A stretch of 44,429 bases of DNA from an uncultured Desulfovibrio sp. (lineage in GTDB: Bacteria; Desulfobacterota; Desulfovibrionia; Desulfovibrionales; Desulfovibrionaceae), in the NCBI GenBank assembly GCA_944327285.1, contig CALVHG010000016.1, positions 1 through 44,429 of the forward strand, given 5' to 3'. Shown here in pieces: positions 35,618-42,993 of the stretch. The stretch's first letter is position 1; each line of letters opens with the position of its first letter. The notes below the pieces were generated by a model. That model made no database searches and was not told the origin of the DNA. It was given only the letters and a program-made list of their open reading frames with translations. Position numbers and translations under genes: made by a program.

Positions 35618-37153
35618 CTAACGACTTTCTCTGGAAGTCGCGCCGCCGCCACGGAACGAGCTTTCCGCGCCGGGCGTGCTGCGTGAAGCGCCAGTAGACG
35701 CGCGGCTGCCGGCCGTTGTCGGGGCAAAGCGCGGCAAGGGCGGATTGGCGGGATCAGGCACGTCGTATTCCGGGACTGGCAAACCGCCGGTTTCCATGCC
35801 GGGATAGGTCTCATACAGACCGGACTGCTCAGGCGTAGGCGCGGGAGCGAATGTCGGCCCATTCTGCTGCGGCGCGGCTCCTCCGCCAGCCTGCGGAGTC
35901 GGTTGCGAAGGCAGCGGCTGGATGGGCTGCGGTCCGCCGGGTTGCGTCACGGGCAAACCGCGACGCGGAGAAGGACCGGGCACGGGCGTCACCGGCCCGC
36001 CGAAACCAAGCGGCGGCTGTATATTACGGGGTTCCCCAGTCTGGAGCAAGTGAGCGCTGACTTCTCCCGGTCCGGGAATGAAGTTTGTCTCCGGATTCAG
36101 GCTGGCCCATGCAAACCACATGGAATAGATGCCGTACAGCTGCGGCATGGAGGCCCCTTGCAGGGGACCAGCCAGACCTACGCCGGTAGCGCAATCCCAC
36201 ACGGTTTTTGTCGTGAGATCGATCAAACGGCCGTCGGACTCCTTACGGAACAGGAAGGGCTTGCTCCAAATCTGACGATCAAAGACACGGATGACATCCA
36301 GCGCCGGATCGTGAACCGCCAGCAACGCCTTGGGACCTATAAAAAAGTTCACGGCGCCATTACGACGCACATAGTTGACGTCAATGGCCACCAGTCCCAC
36401 TTCGTTGATTTCCAGACAGAACATAGACGTCTTGGGCGGAAAACGTCTGTCCTGACGCTGCACGGGATACGCCAGATCATCGTTGTGGTAGTAGGAATCG
36501 GGATTGCGATATTCGCCATAGGGGTCGCGCCCATAGGGGCGACGTCCCGGAGGAACGCCCAGAACAGGAACCTGGGGATACATGCGCTTGGCGGCGCCCC
36601 ATGTTGTCCAGTAACAGGGCAGCAGAGGAAGCCCCCGCCCCATGAGCGAACCGTCAAAAGCCATCCCCAGTTCCTGGAGCCAGAGACTGCCGGTATTGCG
36701 GTCAATAAGAATCGAGTTCCCGTCAAAGAGGCTGCCTTCCACATCCAACATCAGGTTGAAACCGCCCATGTGCGTATCATAGACGGCCAGCGTGCCGCTG
36801 GTGGGGCTGTAGGTAATGGCAACGGACTCGCCGTTGATCAGCTCGTTGACGACCTGATGCCAGACCATGATGCGCTGGGGATAAATGCGCGGCCCGTCGG
36901 GCAGATCCGCCACAAAGACGATATCGTCGTCTTCCATGGTCAGATTGGCATCCATAACCCTGTCGTAGCGGGGACGGTACAAGGCTTCGATAGCCCCGTA
37001 GCCGACGCTCGTCTTTGTCAGCTTGTTATTGATGGACGACAGCTGTCCCATAGTCGTGGGGCGTGCCGAAACGGTATCGGGCAGCGTAACCGGCAGAGTG
37101 GACAGCAGGAAAAACAAACTTCCCGCAAGGGCACATTTGCTGCATGCATTCAT
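35618..37153 (-). CDS. DUF3179-domain exported protein
   Basis: 511-aa protein. A signal peptide (about 1-30) is followed by a DUF3179 domain: VVNELINGESVAITYSPTSGTLAVYD, then SILIDRNTGSLWLQELGMAFDGSLMG and LPLLPCYWTTWGAAKRMYP. In most relatives the first block reads CPLCG; here both cysteines are replaced (SPTSG). The C-terminal 120 residues are Pro/Gly/Gln-rich and probably disordered. The function of the domain is unknown. The ATG has TGGAGAA seven bases before it; the frame extends 31 codons further without a ribosome site. Confidence 0.82.
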   Translation of the reverse strand: MNACSKCALAGSLFFLLSTLPVTLPDTVSARPTTMGQLSSINNKLTKTSVGYGAIEALYRPRYDRVMDANLTMEDDDIVFVADLPDGPRIYPQRIMVWHQVVNELINGESVAITYSPTSGTLAVYDTHMGGFNLMLDVEGSLFDGNSILIDRNTGSLWLQELGMAFDGSLMGRGLPLLPCYWTTWGAAKRMYPQVPVLGVPPGRRPYGRDPYGEYRNPDSYYHNDDLAYPVQRQDRRFPPKTSMFCLEINEVGLVAIDVNYVRRNGAVNFFIGPKALLAVHDPALDVIRVFDRQIWSKPFLFRKESDGRLIDLTTKTVWDCATGVGLAGPLQGASMPQLYGIYSMWFAWASLNPETNFIPGPGEVSAHLLQTGEPRNIQPPLGFGGPVTPVPGPSPRRGLPVTQPGGPQPIQPLPSQPTPQAGGGAAPQQNGPTFAPAPTPEQSGLYETYPGMETGGLPVPEYDVPDPANPPLPRFAPTTAGSRASTGASRSTPGAESSFRGGGATSRESR

Positions 37154-37437
37154 GAGCAATTCTCCAGGGCAAATATGACGCGCAACGACAGGCAACCACT
37201 GTTGCATGCCTGCTGAACCGCACAGTATTTCGGCGCGTTGCATCACAGTTCTCCACTCGTCGGATGGACAATACCCGACGGGCAGGAAATCCTGATACTC
37301 TCTACGGCAAGAAAGGAAAATTTGTAGAAGGTTCCCCCGCTTTTACCTCATTGTCAAGTAATCTCTTTTGCTTTAAAAGGATGTTATCGACTTTGCTGTT
37401 TTGCCAACAATGCTTTCCCCTGAAGAGAGAGGTTCTG
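37154..37437. other. Divergent intergenic region
   Basis: Contains AT-rich DNA and TTGTCA with TTAAAA 16 bp downstream (about 37351-37378) as a weak promoter for the small exported protein. No repeats and no gene are supported. Confidence 0.35.
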
Positions 37438-37914
37438 ATGAAAAAAATCTTCCTGCTGCTGGCGGCCTGTTTTGTGCTGCTTACCGTCGCGGTTCGCGCT
37501 GACGAAGTGAAAACCGAGTATTTCACGATCGAGCTGCCGCCGGACTGGAAACAGCCGCGCCCCGCGCGGAATATCCCCGGCCGTGGCCTGACCGCAACCT
37601 TCGTCACCAAGGACGGCAAAACGGCCGTCAATATCGCTATCGTTCAGACATCCCTTAGGGCGCGAGAATTTGCCGCGCATGCAATGGAAAGAGCGATGGA
37701 AAGAGATACCTTCGTTACCGACGCACGAGAGATTTCGGGAGGAGTGGCGGTAGAGATTTTCAAGGATGGGCACAGGGGAGTCATCTACTACTTTTCCAAC
37801 GGCAAACAGGTTTCTTCGATCGCCATCATCGGTTCCATCGCCACCGGCAGGGAACTGCTGCAAAAGCATCTCAAACCCGCTGACGTCGGCCTGTTCCCCG
37901 CCCTTACGGAATGA
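37438..37914 (+). CDS. Small exported protein, unknown function
   Basis: 158-aa product with a clear signal peptide (about 1-21, cut after VRA). The mature part begins EVKTEYFTIELPPDWKQP, a pattern of small beta-rich periplasmic proteins of the PsbP/DUF1795 type, but I would not assign it firmly. GAGAGAGG precedes the ATG. The frame is open upstream to 37264, without signal features. It is convergent with the RmlD-like gene, only 24 bp apart. Confidence 0.7.
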   Translation: MKKIFLLLAACFVLLTVAVRADEVKTEYFTIELPPDWKQPRPARNIPGRGLTATFVTKDGKTAVNIAIVQTSLRAREFAAHAMERAMERDTFVTDAREISGGVAVEIFKDGHRGVIYYFSNGKQVSSIAIIGSIATGRELLQKHLKPADVGLFPALTE

Positions 37915-37938
37915 ACGAAGAACCCGCAGGACATCGCG

Positions 37939-38835
37939 CTATCCGCCAGACCCGGGAGTCTTACAGGCAAAAAGGTAGGCCCGCAGGGCCTGCGGCCAGG
38001 GACGGGGCTGTTTGCCCAGAAAGGCTGCCAGCTTGTCCGTGCAGAGAACAGAGTATTCCGGTCGTTTTGCCTTCTGAGGCCATTCGGACGAGGCTATGGG
38101 AATGACGCGGCATGGCGCGCTCGTAAGGTGCACGGCCTCGCAGGCCAGTTCGCACCAGCTGGCTTCGCCGCTGTTGGCCACATGCCAGATACCCGGCACG
38201 CCGCTGTCGGCTCCCTTTTCCAGCCATGCCTCAGCCAGGCGAATACTGTATGACGCCACATCGTCGGCAAAGCTGGGCGATCCCACCTGATCATGCACGA
38301 CATTGATCTCGTCGCGGCGATGGCAGGCATTGAGAATAGTTTCCACAAAATTCTTGCGGCCATGCCCAAACAGCCAGGCAGTGCGCAGCACGCAGGAGCG
38401 ATCCGGCAGCGCGGCGCGCACGGCCTCCTCTCCCTCCAGCTTTGTGGAAGCGTACACGCTTTGCGGATGCGGCTTGTCCGTTTCCTTCAACGGCTGCGAA
38501 CTTTGTCCGCCAAAGATGAAGTCCGTGCTATAATGCACCAGAAACATGGAGTCGCGGGCCTTGAGAAGGCAGGCAAGCGACGCAGGCAGGCAGCGGTTGA
38601 CAAGACGCGCTTCCTCCACATGGTCTTCCGCATCATCCACCTGCGTCCAGGCGACGGTATTGAAAACCACGTCGGGGCGGGCGGCATCCAGCCTTTCCGC
38701 AAGAAAGGCATCGTCCAGCAAATTGCCCTGCTGCCGCCCCAGAGTTTCCACGCTCCAGCCACGTTCTGTCAGGATGCGCACCAGCGCCTGCCCCAGCAGA
38801 CCCGTTGCGCCGCCTAAAACCAATGCTCTTGCCAT
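37939..38835 (-). CDS. dTDP-4-dehydrorhamnose reductase-like (RmlD family)
   Basis: 298-aa short-chain reductase of the extended type. GGATGLLGQAL is the NAD(P)-binding glycine motif, YSTDFIFGG the strand with the catalytic Ser/Thr region, and YASTK the YxxxK catalytic pair. RmlD reduces dTDP-4-keto-rhamnose to dTDP-rhamnose for O-antigen; relatives such as MAT2B-like proteins do not. No rmlA/B/C genes are adjacent, so the exact substrate is open. GGAGG precedes the ATG. Confidence 0.8.
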   Translation of the reverse strand: MARALVLGGATGLLGQALVRILTERGWSVETLGRQQGNLLDDAFLAERLDAARPDVVFNTVAWTQVDDAEDHVEEARLVNRCLPASLACLLKARDSMFLVHYSTDFIFGGQSSQPLKETDKPHPQSVYASTKLEGEEAVRAALPDRSCVLRTAWLFGHGRKNFVETILNACHRRDEINVVHDQVGSPSFADDVASYSIRLAEAWLEKGADSGVPGIWHVANSGEASWCELACEAVHLTSAPCRVIPIASSEWPQKAKRPEYSVLCTDKLAAFLGKQPRPWPQALRAYLFACKTPGSGG

Positions 38836-38936
38836 AGCGCCTCCGCATAAGATTCGGGCATACTTTAGCCGCCGCGCGAAGCCCGGTCAATACGCAACGC
38901 CTTGCGTCGCCTCGACAACTGACGTACAAACGCCCT

Positions 38937-39713
38937 ATGAGGCGCGCTATACTTCTTATTGCCTATGGTCCGAGCAGCATGCAGGGAAGAGCCGCTCTGG
39001 GGGCTTTTGACGCCCGCGTGCGGCAGTTATTCCCCGGTCTGCCCGTGCGCTGGGCCTATTCGTCCCTGCTCATGCGTCAGCGCCTTGCCGAGGCCAGACA
39101 GAAAAGCGATTCCGTCGCCAAGGCTCTGCAACGTCTGCGCCTTGAAAAATTTTCTTCCGTCGCCGTGCAGCCCCTGCAAACCATTTGCGGCGCGGAATAT
39201 ACGCAAGTCCGTCTTGCCACCGAGGAAGCGGACAGCGCCGATTTTCAGGTGCGTCTGGGCCTGCCGCTACTGCATTCCGAAGAGGATATTCTGTGCGCGG
39301 CCCGCGCCGTGACCCGACACCTGCCGCAGGAACGGGAAGCTCAGGAAGATGTCATTCTCATGGGGCACGGAGCCCGTCATGCGGCCGCGGCCCGTTATCT
39401 TGCGCTGGATACGGCTGTCCGGCAACTGGATGCCCATGTTCATGTCGGCGTCATGAATGGAGAAAATGATCTGGATGCGCTGCTTCCGCGTCTGACATCC
39501 GCCCGCGTGTGGCTGCTGCCGCTGCTGTCCGTCATCGGGCGGCACGCCCAGGAGGACATGGCCGGGGACGACCCGCGGAGCTGGCGCAACCGCATTGAAG
39601 CCGCAGGGCACAGCTGCACGCCTGTGCTGCGGGGTCTTGCGGAATATGAGGCATTTGCCGCCCTCTGGCTGCGCCACCTGGAACAGGCAGTAGAGGCTCT
39701 GCAAACTTCCTGA
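38937..39713 (+). CDS. cbiK: Sirohydrochlorin cobaltochelatase (CbiK type)
   Basis: 258-aa anaerobic class II chelatase that inserts Co2+ (or Fe2+) into sirohydrochlorin on the way to B12 or sirohaem. The metal/acid-base residues align by motif with enteric CbiK: E87 in CGAEY, H144 in MGHGARH, and H203 in GRHAQEDMAGDD. No signal peptide is present, so this would be the cytoplasmic form; Desulfovibrio species can also carry a periplasmic paralogue. No Shine-Dalgarno is visible before the ATG, which is unusual for this window. No other cobalamin genes are adjacent. Confidence 0.9.
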   Translation: MRRAILLIAYGPSSMQGRAALGAFDARVRQLFPGLPVRWAYSSLLMRQRLAEARQKSDSVAKALQRLRLEKFSSVAVQPLQTICGAEYTQVRLATEEADSADFQVRLGLPLLHSEEDILCAARAVTRHLPQEREAQEDVILMGHGARHAAAARYLALDTAVRQLDAHVHVGVMNGENDLDALLPRLTSARVWLLPLLSVIGRHAQEDMAGDDPRSWRNRIEAAGHSCTPVLRGLAEYEAFAALWLRHLEQAVEALQTS

Positions 39714-39793
39714 CGCCCGGAGGCTTTTTCGACGCCGCAGACATGCGCCTGCGGCCGCCATTCCCCACCATGTCTAACCCACAAGGATTTCGC

Positions 39794-40648
39794 ATGAAAA
39801 AGGCCCTGTACACGACAATGGCGGTTCTGTCATGCACGGCTCTTCTGAGCGGCTGCTTTGGCGGCGGAACCAGCACGCGGACGGATGAAACGCTCAGCGC
39901 AAACGTTTCGGCGCAGGCGCCCGCCGGAGCCAACCGTTTTAACCCCTGGATGCAGAACACCCTGCCCAATACCCGCGAGCTCTCCACAGACGGCCGCGCC
40001 ATGGTTGGCAGCATGGGCGGCACGGCCCAGAGCATTCAGGGCGAAGCGGCGCACCGCGCGCACTGGAAAGAAGAAGTCTATCCCGTTGTCTACGGCAACA
40101 AGCAGGCCCCGCACGAAATCCTTGTGCTGCTCGACTTTGCCGCTCGCGACAGCGAAAAGGTCTGGGAGCAGGTGCGCAAGGCGGCGCGCTCCGTTTCCGG
40201 AGATCAGACAAAGGTCGTCGTTTTCGGCAACAGCAAGGAAAATTACGGCACGGACCTCATGGGACTTGCCATCTGGCTCTCCTACTCCCGCCCCTCGCAG
40301 GCCATGCCCTATCTGGACTATGCTCTGGAAAGCTGGAATGCCGTCAAAGACGCCCAGCGCAAGACCCGCGGCAAGGCCGTGTCCTTCAGAACCGAATATG
40401 ACGCAACCGTCAAGGCTTCGGACTTCCCCATCCACTACAGCTATTTTTCACGCCTGAATCCGCCGATCCCCGCAGCCCAGCAGCCCGATGTGGCCCGGTA
40501 CTGCTATGACGCCGGTAACGTCAACATGTATCAGGCCGCGCAGCTGGCCCGCTACTACGGCGTGCAGACGCTGCCCGCCGTCATCGTGGACGGTCGGCTT
40601 CTGGGGGACAATCCTGATGCCGAGGATATTCTTTCGGCTCTGAAGTAG
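39794..40648 (+). CDS. Thioredoxin-fold lipoprotein lacking CxxC
   Basis: 284-aa lipoprotein: signal MKKALYTTMAVLSCTALLSG with lipobox LSG-C21, then a low-complexity spacer (22-95), then a DsbA/thioredoxin_4-like domain (about 96-284). The block APHEILVLLDFAARDSEKVW aligns with the family's active-site strand, but the CPYC site is replaced by ARDS-type residues (117-120). The cis-proline loop TLPAVIVDG is kept (P261). So the fold is retained without redox chemistry: a binding or scaffold role is possible (inference). AAGGA precedes the ATG at 39794. Confidence 0.72.
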   Translation: MKKALYTTMAVLSCTALLSGCFGGGTSTRTDETLSANVSAQAPAGANRFNPWMQNTLPNTRELSTDGRAMVGSMGGTAQSIQGEAAHRAHWKEEVYPVVYGNKQAPHEILVLLDFAARDSEKVWEQVRKAARSVSGDQTKVVVFGNSKENYGTDLMGLAIWLSYSRPSQAMPYLDYALESWNAVKDAQRKTRGKAVSFRTEYDATVKASDFPIHYSYFSRLNPPIPAAQQPDVARYCYDAGNVNMYQAAQLARYYGVQTLPAVIVDGRLLGDNPDAEDILSALK

Positions 40649-40673
40649 AAAACGCTTCTGCCATCTTTTCAAA

Positions 40674-40709
40674 GAAAAAGGCCTTTCCGGCAGCCGGAAA
40701 GGCCTTTTT
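40674..40709. terminator. Bidirectional terminator
   Basis: GGCCTTTCCGG/CCGGAAAGGCC with a three-base loop, A5 before and T5 after. It lies between two convergent genes. Confidence 0.9.
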
Positions 40710-40726
40710 CTGTCTGTCACGCCGCG

Positions 40727-41386
40727 CTACTCCACAATCCCGCTCCAGATATCCGAAGCGCCGGACAGCGTTGCAAAGGCCTCGGCAGCCTCGGCCACGG
40801 CCGCTTCCAGCGCAGCCCGCGACGAAAAGCCGTAAACGAGGCAAAGGCAGCGACGCGTCGTTTCCGTAATCATGGCGCGGGGAGAATCGCTACACGGACT
40901 GCCCACAGGGCCGTGCGCGTCCGCCAGCAGGGGAAGCCCCGCCAGATTGACGCTGCCCTTGCCGATGCCTTCGTAACTTTCCCCGTCTTTGCCGCAGCGC
41001 AGCACAAGCGGTTCTTCCAGCCGATCCCGGTCATATGATCCAAGAGAAAAACCGCTGTTCAGCGAAACCAGATTGTTGACATCCACCACGCTGTTGATCT
41101 GGTACAGGTCTTTGCCCTGTCGGACGCGCCGCAACAGCGCCTCGGAAGAAACGCGATACCGTCCGGGGTCTTTGCCGCAGGCACGAAACGCCGCGCGGGA
41201 TTCCGCAAGATTAGGCCATGCGGCGAAAGGTGTTTCTTCCATGCGGGCGCGCAACGACGGCAAACAAGAGGCCATCCGTTCCGCAAGGCCGGGGGCTTCT
41301 TTCAGCACCTCGACGGAAAAGGTCAGCACCCCCAGACGTGTTTCCGGCCAGCATTGCCGCAATGCGGCATCAATTTGTATTTCCAT
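40727..41386 (-). CDS. B3/B4 tRNA-binding-domain protein
   Basis: 219-aa protein of the stand-alone B3/4 family, related to the editing module of the phenylalanyl-tRNA synthetase beta subunit. KDLYQINSVVDVNNLVSLNSGFSLGSYD is the family hallmark. Proteins of this kind are thought to bind or edit mischarged tRNA or bind small ligands; the role here is not shown. The ATG at 41386 has GAGGTG before it. The open frame to 41551 crosses element A copy 12 and is not coding. Confidence 0.85.
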   Translation of the reverse strand: MEIQIDAALRQCWPETRLGVLTFSVEVLKEAPGLAERMASCLPSLRARMEETPFAAWPNLAESRAAFRACGKDPGRYRVSSEALLRRVRQGKDLYQINSVVDVNNLVSLNSGFSLGSYDRDRLEEPLVLRCGKDGESYEGIGKGSVNLAGLPLLADAHGPVGSPCSDSPRAMITETTRRCLCLVYGFSSRAALEAAVAEAAEAFATLSGASDIWSGIVE

Positions 41387-41427
41387 AGGACACCTCGTAT
41401 CAAATTCAGGACCCATTACGCGTATTT

Positions 41428-41576
41428 TAGAGCGTTTCAACTTTGAAAAAGGTGAAACGCGAAGGCGGCAGCACAGCGCCGCCCGGCCCAAAGTGAGCGG
41501 AAAAACCGCGTTTTTTCCGCGAAACGACAGGCCGTATGGTTTGAAACGCATAGCGTTTCAAACTGAAAATGCTCTA
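41428..41576 (-). repeat. Element A copy 12 (full length, inverted)
   Basis: 149 bp, TAGAGC to GCTCTA. Hairpin 1 is TTTGAAACGC-ATA-GCGTTTCAAA. It lies downstream of the BMP-type gene. Just outside it, TTCAGGACCCATTACG (41406-41421) resembles one terminal repeat of the MITE-like unit at 12.7 kb. Confidence 0.95.
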
Positions 41577-41697
41577 AGGGGAAAGAACCTCTTTGCTCTG
41601 CCGCCGATGTCCGCAAGGCTGTCTCCTGACGGACATCGACAGCAGAGATACAGGGGATTCCTTCCCCCGAAGTCGCGAACAGAGTCAACACGCGCTA
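41577..41697 (-). repeat. Element B copy 8
   Basis: AGGGGAAAGAACCTC...GGGGATTCCTTCCCCC arms (imperfect), an inner hairpin GATGTCCG/CGGACATC, and the tail AGAGTCAACACGCGCTA ending on the stop codon of the BMP-type gene. It directly follows element A copy 12. Confidence 0.75.
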
Positions 41698-42723
41698 ATA
41701 GCAATCGCACAGAGTAGGCAGGCGACGGCTTTGCAGCCGGATGTTGCCGGAAGCCAGCTCGCGGCGCAGTTCCTCAAGACGGGAAAACACGCGCGGCGGC
41801 ACGGCAAGGCCGGAATGCCGCGCAAAGGCTTCCGGCGGCGTCAGCACAACGCCCCCGTCTTCCAGGGTGCGGGTGATAATCTTTCCGCCGGCAAAATGCC
41901 CCTCCGCAGCGGCCGCCACAATCTCAAAAACGGCCAGATCCAGACGGCGCACAATGGACGTTACCGTGCGCTCCGGCAGCAGGGGACGAGACGTTTCTCC
42001 CACAAGATAGCCACCGCGCGCCGCAATGCGCTTTACTGCGGCCGCATCGGCGCGCCGGGCCATGACGGCAACAACGGCCGTGCCTTCGTCCATCAGTCCG
42101 TCGGCCTGTCCGGCCGCGGCGGCCTCGTCGGCAAAGGACCCGGCATCCCGGCGAATAACGCGTATTTCAGGAGAAATCAGCCGGGCCCCCTCCACATAGG
42201 CCGAGAACATGGAATCATCCATAGGCGTACTTTCGCCGGAAAGCCAGCCGATGGCCTCCCCGGTAAAACCTCCGGGCAGCACGCCGGAACGGGCCGTCAG
42301 CGCGGCCGCGGCTCCGGCCAGAAAAGCGGCCTGCTCGTCGGCAAAGGTCACGGACATGATATTGGGAGCCCGCACGCCGGTATCAATGCAGCCAAAGCGC
42401 ACCTTGCGAAAATTGGCGGCATTGTCGCGCAGCACCTCATGCAGACGGGCGTCGGCCACCAGCACGAGATCCGAGGCCGCCGCCGCAGCGCGAAAGACGG
42501 CGGTCTGCTCTTCCCCGGCCGGCGCGGCGACAATATGCGCTTCAATGCCAAAACGCTTTTGAGCCTGCTCCAGCCCGCGCCGCAGATCCGCGGCCTGAGG
42601 ATTGGCGGGATCGGGATCTTCCAGCAGCAGACTGACGCGCAGGGGCGCTGCGGCAACAGCTCCCGAAAACGACAGGCCGACGAGAAAAGCCAGCACAAAG
42701 GACAAGACTCTTCGGAAAAACAT
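41695..42723 (-). CDS. BMP-family (PnrA-like) substrate-binding protein
   Basis: 342-aa exported protein, signal peptide about 1-26 (AVAAAPL). The mature part has the BMP/PnrA layout: VSLLLEDPD at the start, SDLVLVADARL, VRFGCIDTG, VTFADEQAAFLAGAAAAL (the family signature of helix after strand), and GWLSGESTPMDDSMFSAYVEGAR. Such proteins bind nucleosides or similar ligands for ABC importers. No permease or ATPase is adjacent, so it is either an orphan or a sensor subunit. It lacks a lipobox. The stop codon lies at the end of element B copy 8. Confidence 0.8.
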   Translation of the reverse strand: MFFRRVLSFVLAFLVGLSFSGAVAAAPLRVSLLLEDPDPANPQAADLRRGLEQAQKRFGIEAHIVAAPAGEEQTAVFRAAAAASDLVLVADARLHEVLRDNAANFRKVRFGCIDTGVRAPNIMSVTFADEQAAFLAGAAAALTARSGVLPGGFTGEAIGWLSGESTPMDDSMFSAYVEGARLISPEIRVIRRDAGSFADEAAAAGQADGLMDEGTAVVAVMARRADAAAVKRIAARGGYLVGETSRPLLPERTVTSIVRRLDLAVFEIVAAAAEGHFAGGKIITRTLEDGGVVLTPPEAFARHSGLAVPPRVFSRLEELRRELASGNIRLQSRRLPTLCDCY

Positions 42724-42993
42724 CTAATATTCCCCATTGGTTGCGGAAGCAAAGCTTCCAGTCTACAGCGGGGAAAGTATAGGACTCAGGCCCGCGCCAC
42801 GCAAGCGAAGAGCCGCCCATCCCCTGGAAAGCTCCCTTGCGCGGCATGTTTTAGCGCAAAATTTCACAACGCGACCGCCTAGAAATTCTCGAAAAAAAAA
42901 ACTATACTTTCCCCATTGCAACTACGGGGGCTGCGACGGCATCCAGCCCGGAGATTTCACCATCAACCCGCTAAGCACTGGGGATTGCGCGCC
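42724..42993. promoter_or_regulatory. Divergent intergenic region with possible hydG promoter
   Basis: A10 tract followed by TATACT (42903-42908), about 85 bp before the hydG ATG; no good -35 at 17 bp. No gene or repeat is seen. Confidence 0.3.

Noticed and set aside
40727..41551. N-terminal extension of the B3/B4 protein to 41551
   Set aside because: The extension is encoded by element A copy 12; the internal ATG at 41386 has a good ribosome site.
42855..42875. Possible Rex-type site (half-site ATTTCACAA) before hydG
   Set aside because: Only one half-site is present; the partner half at the expected spacing does not match.
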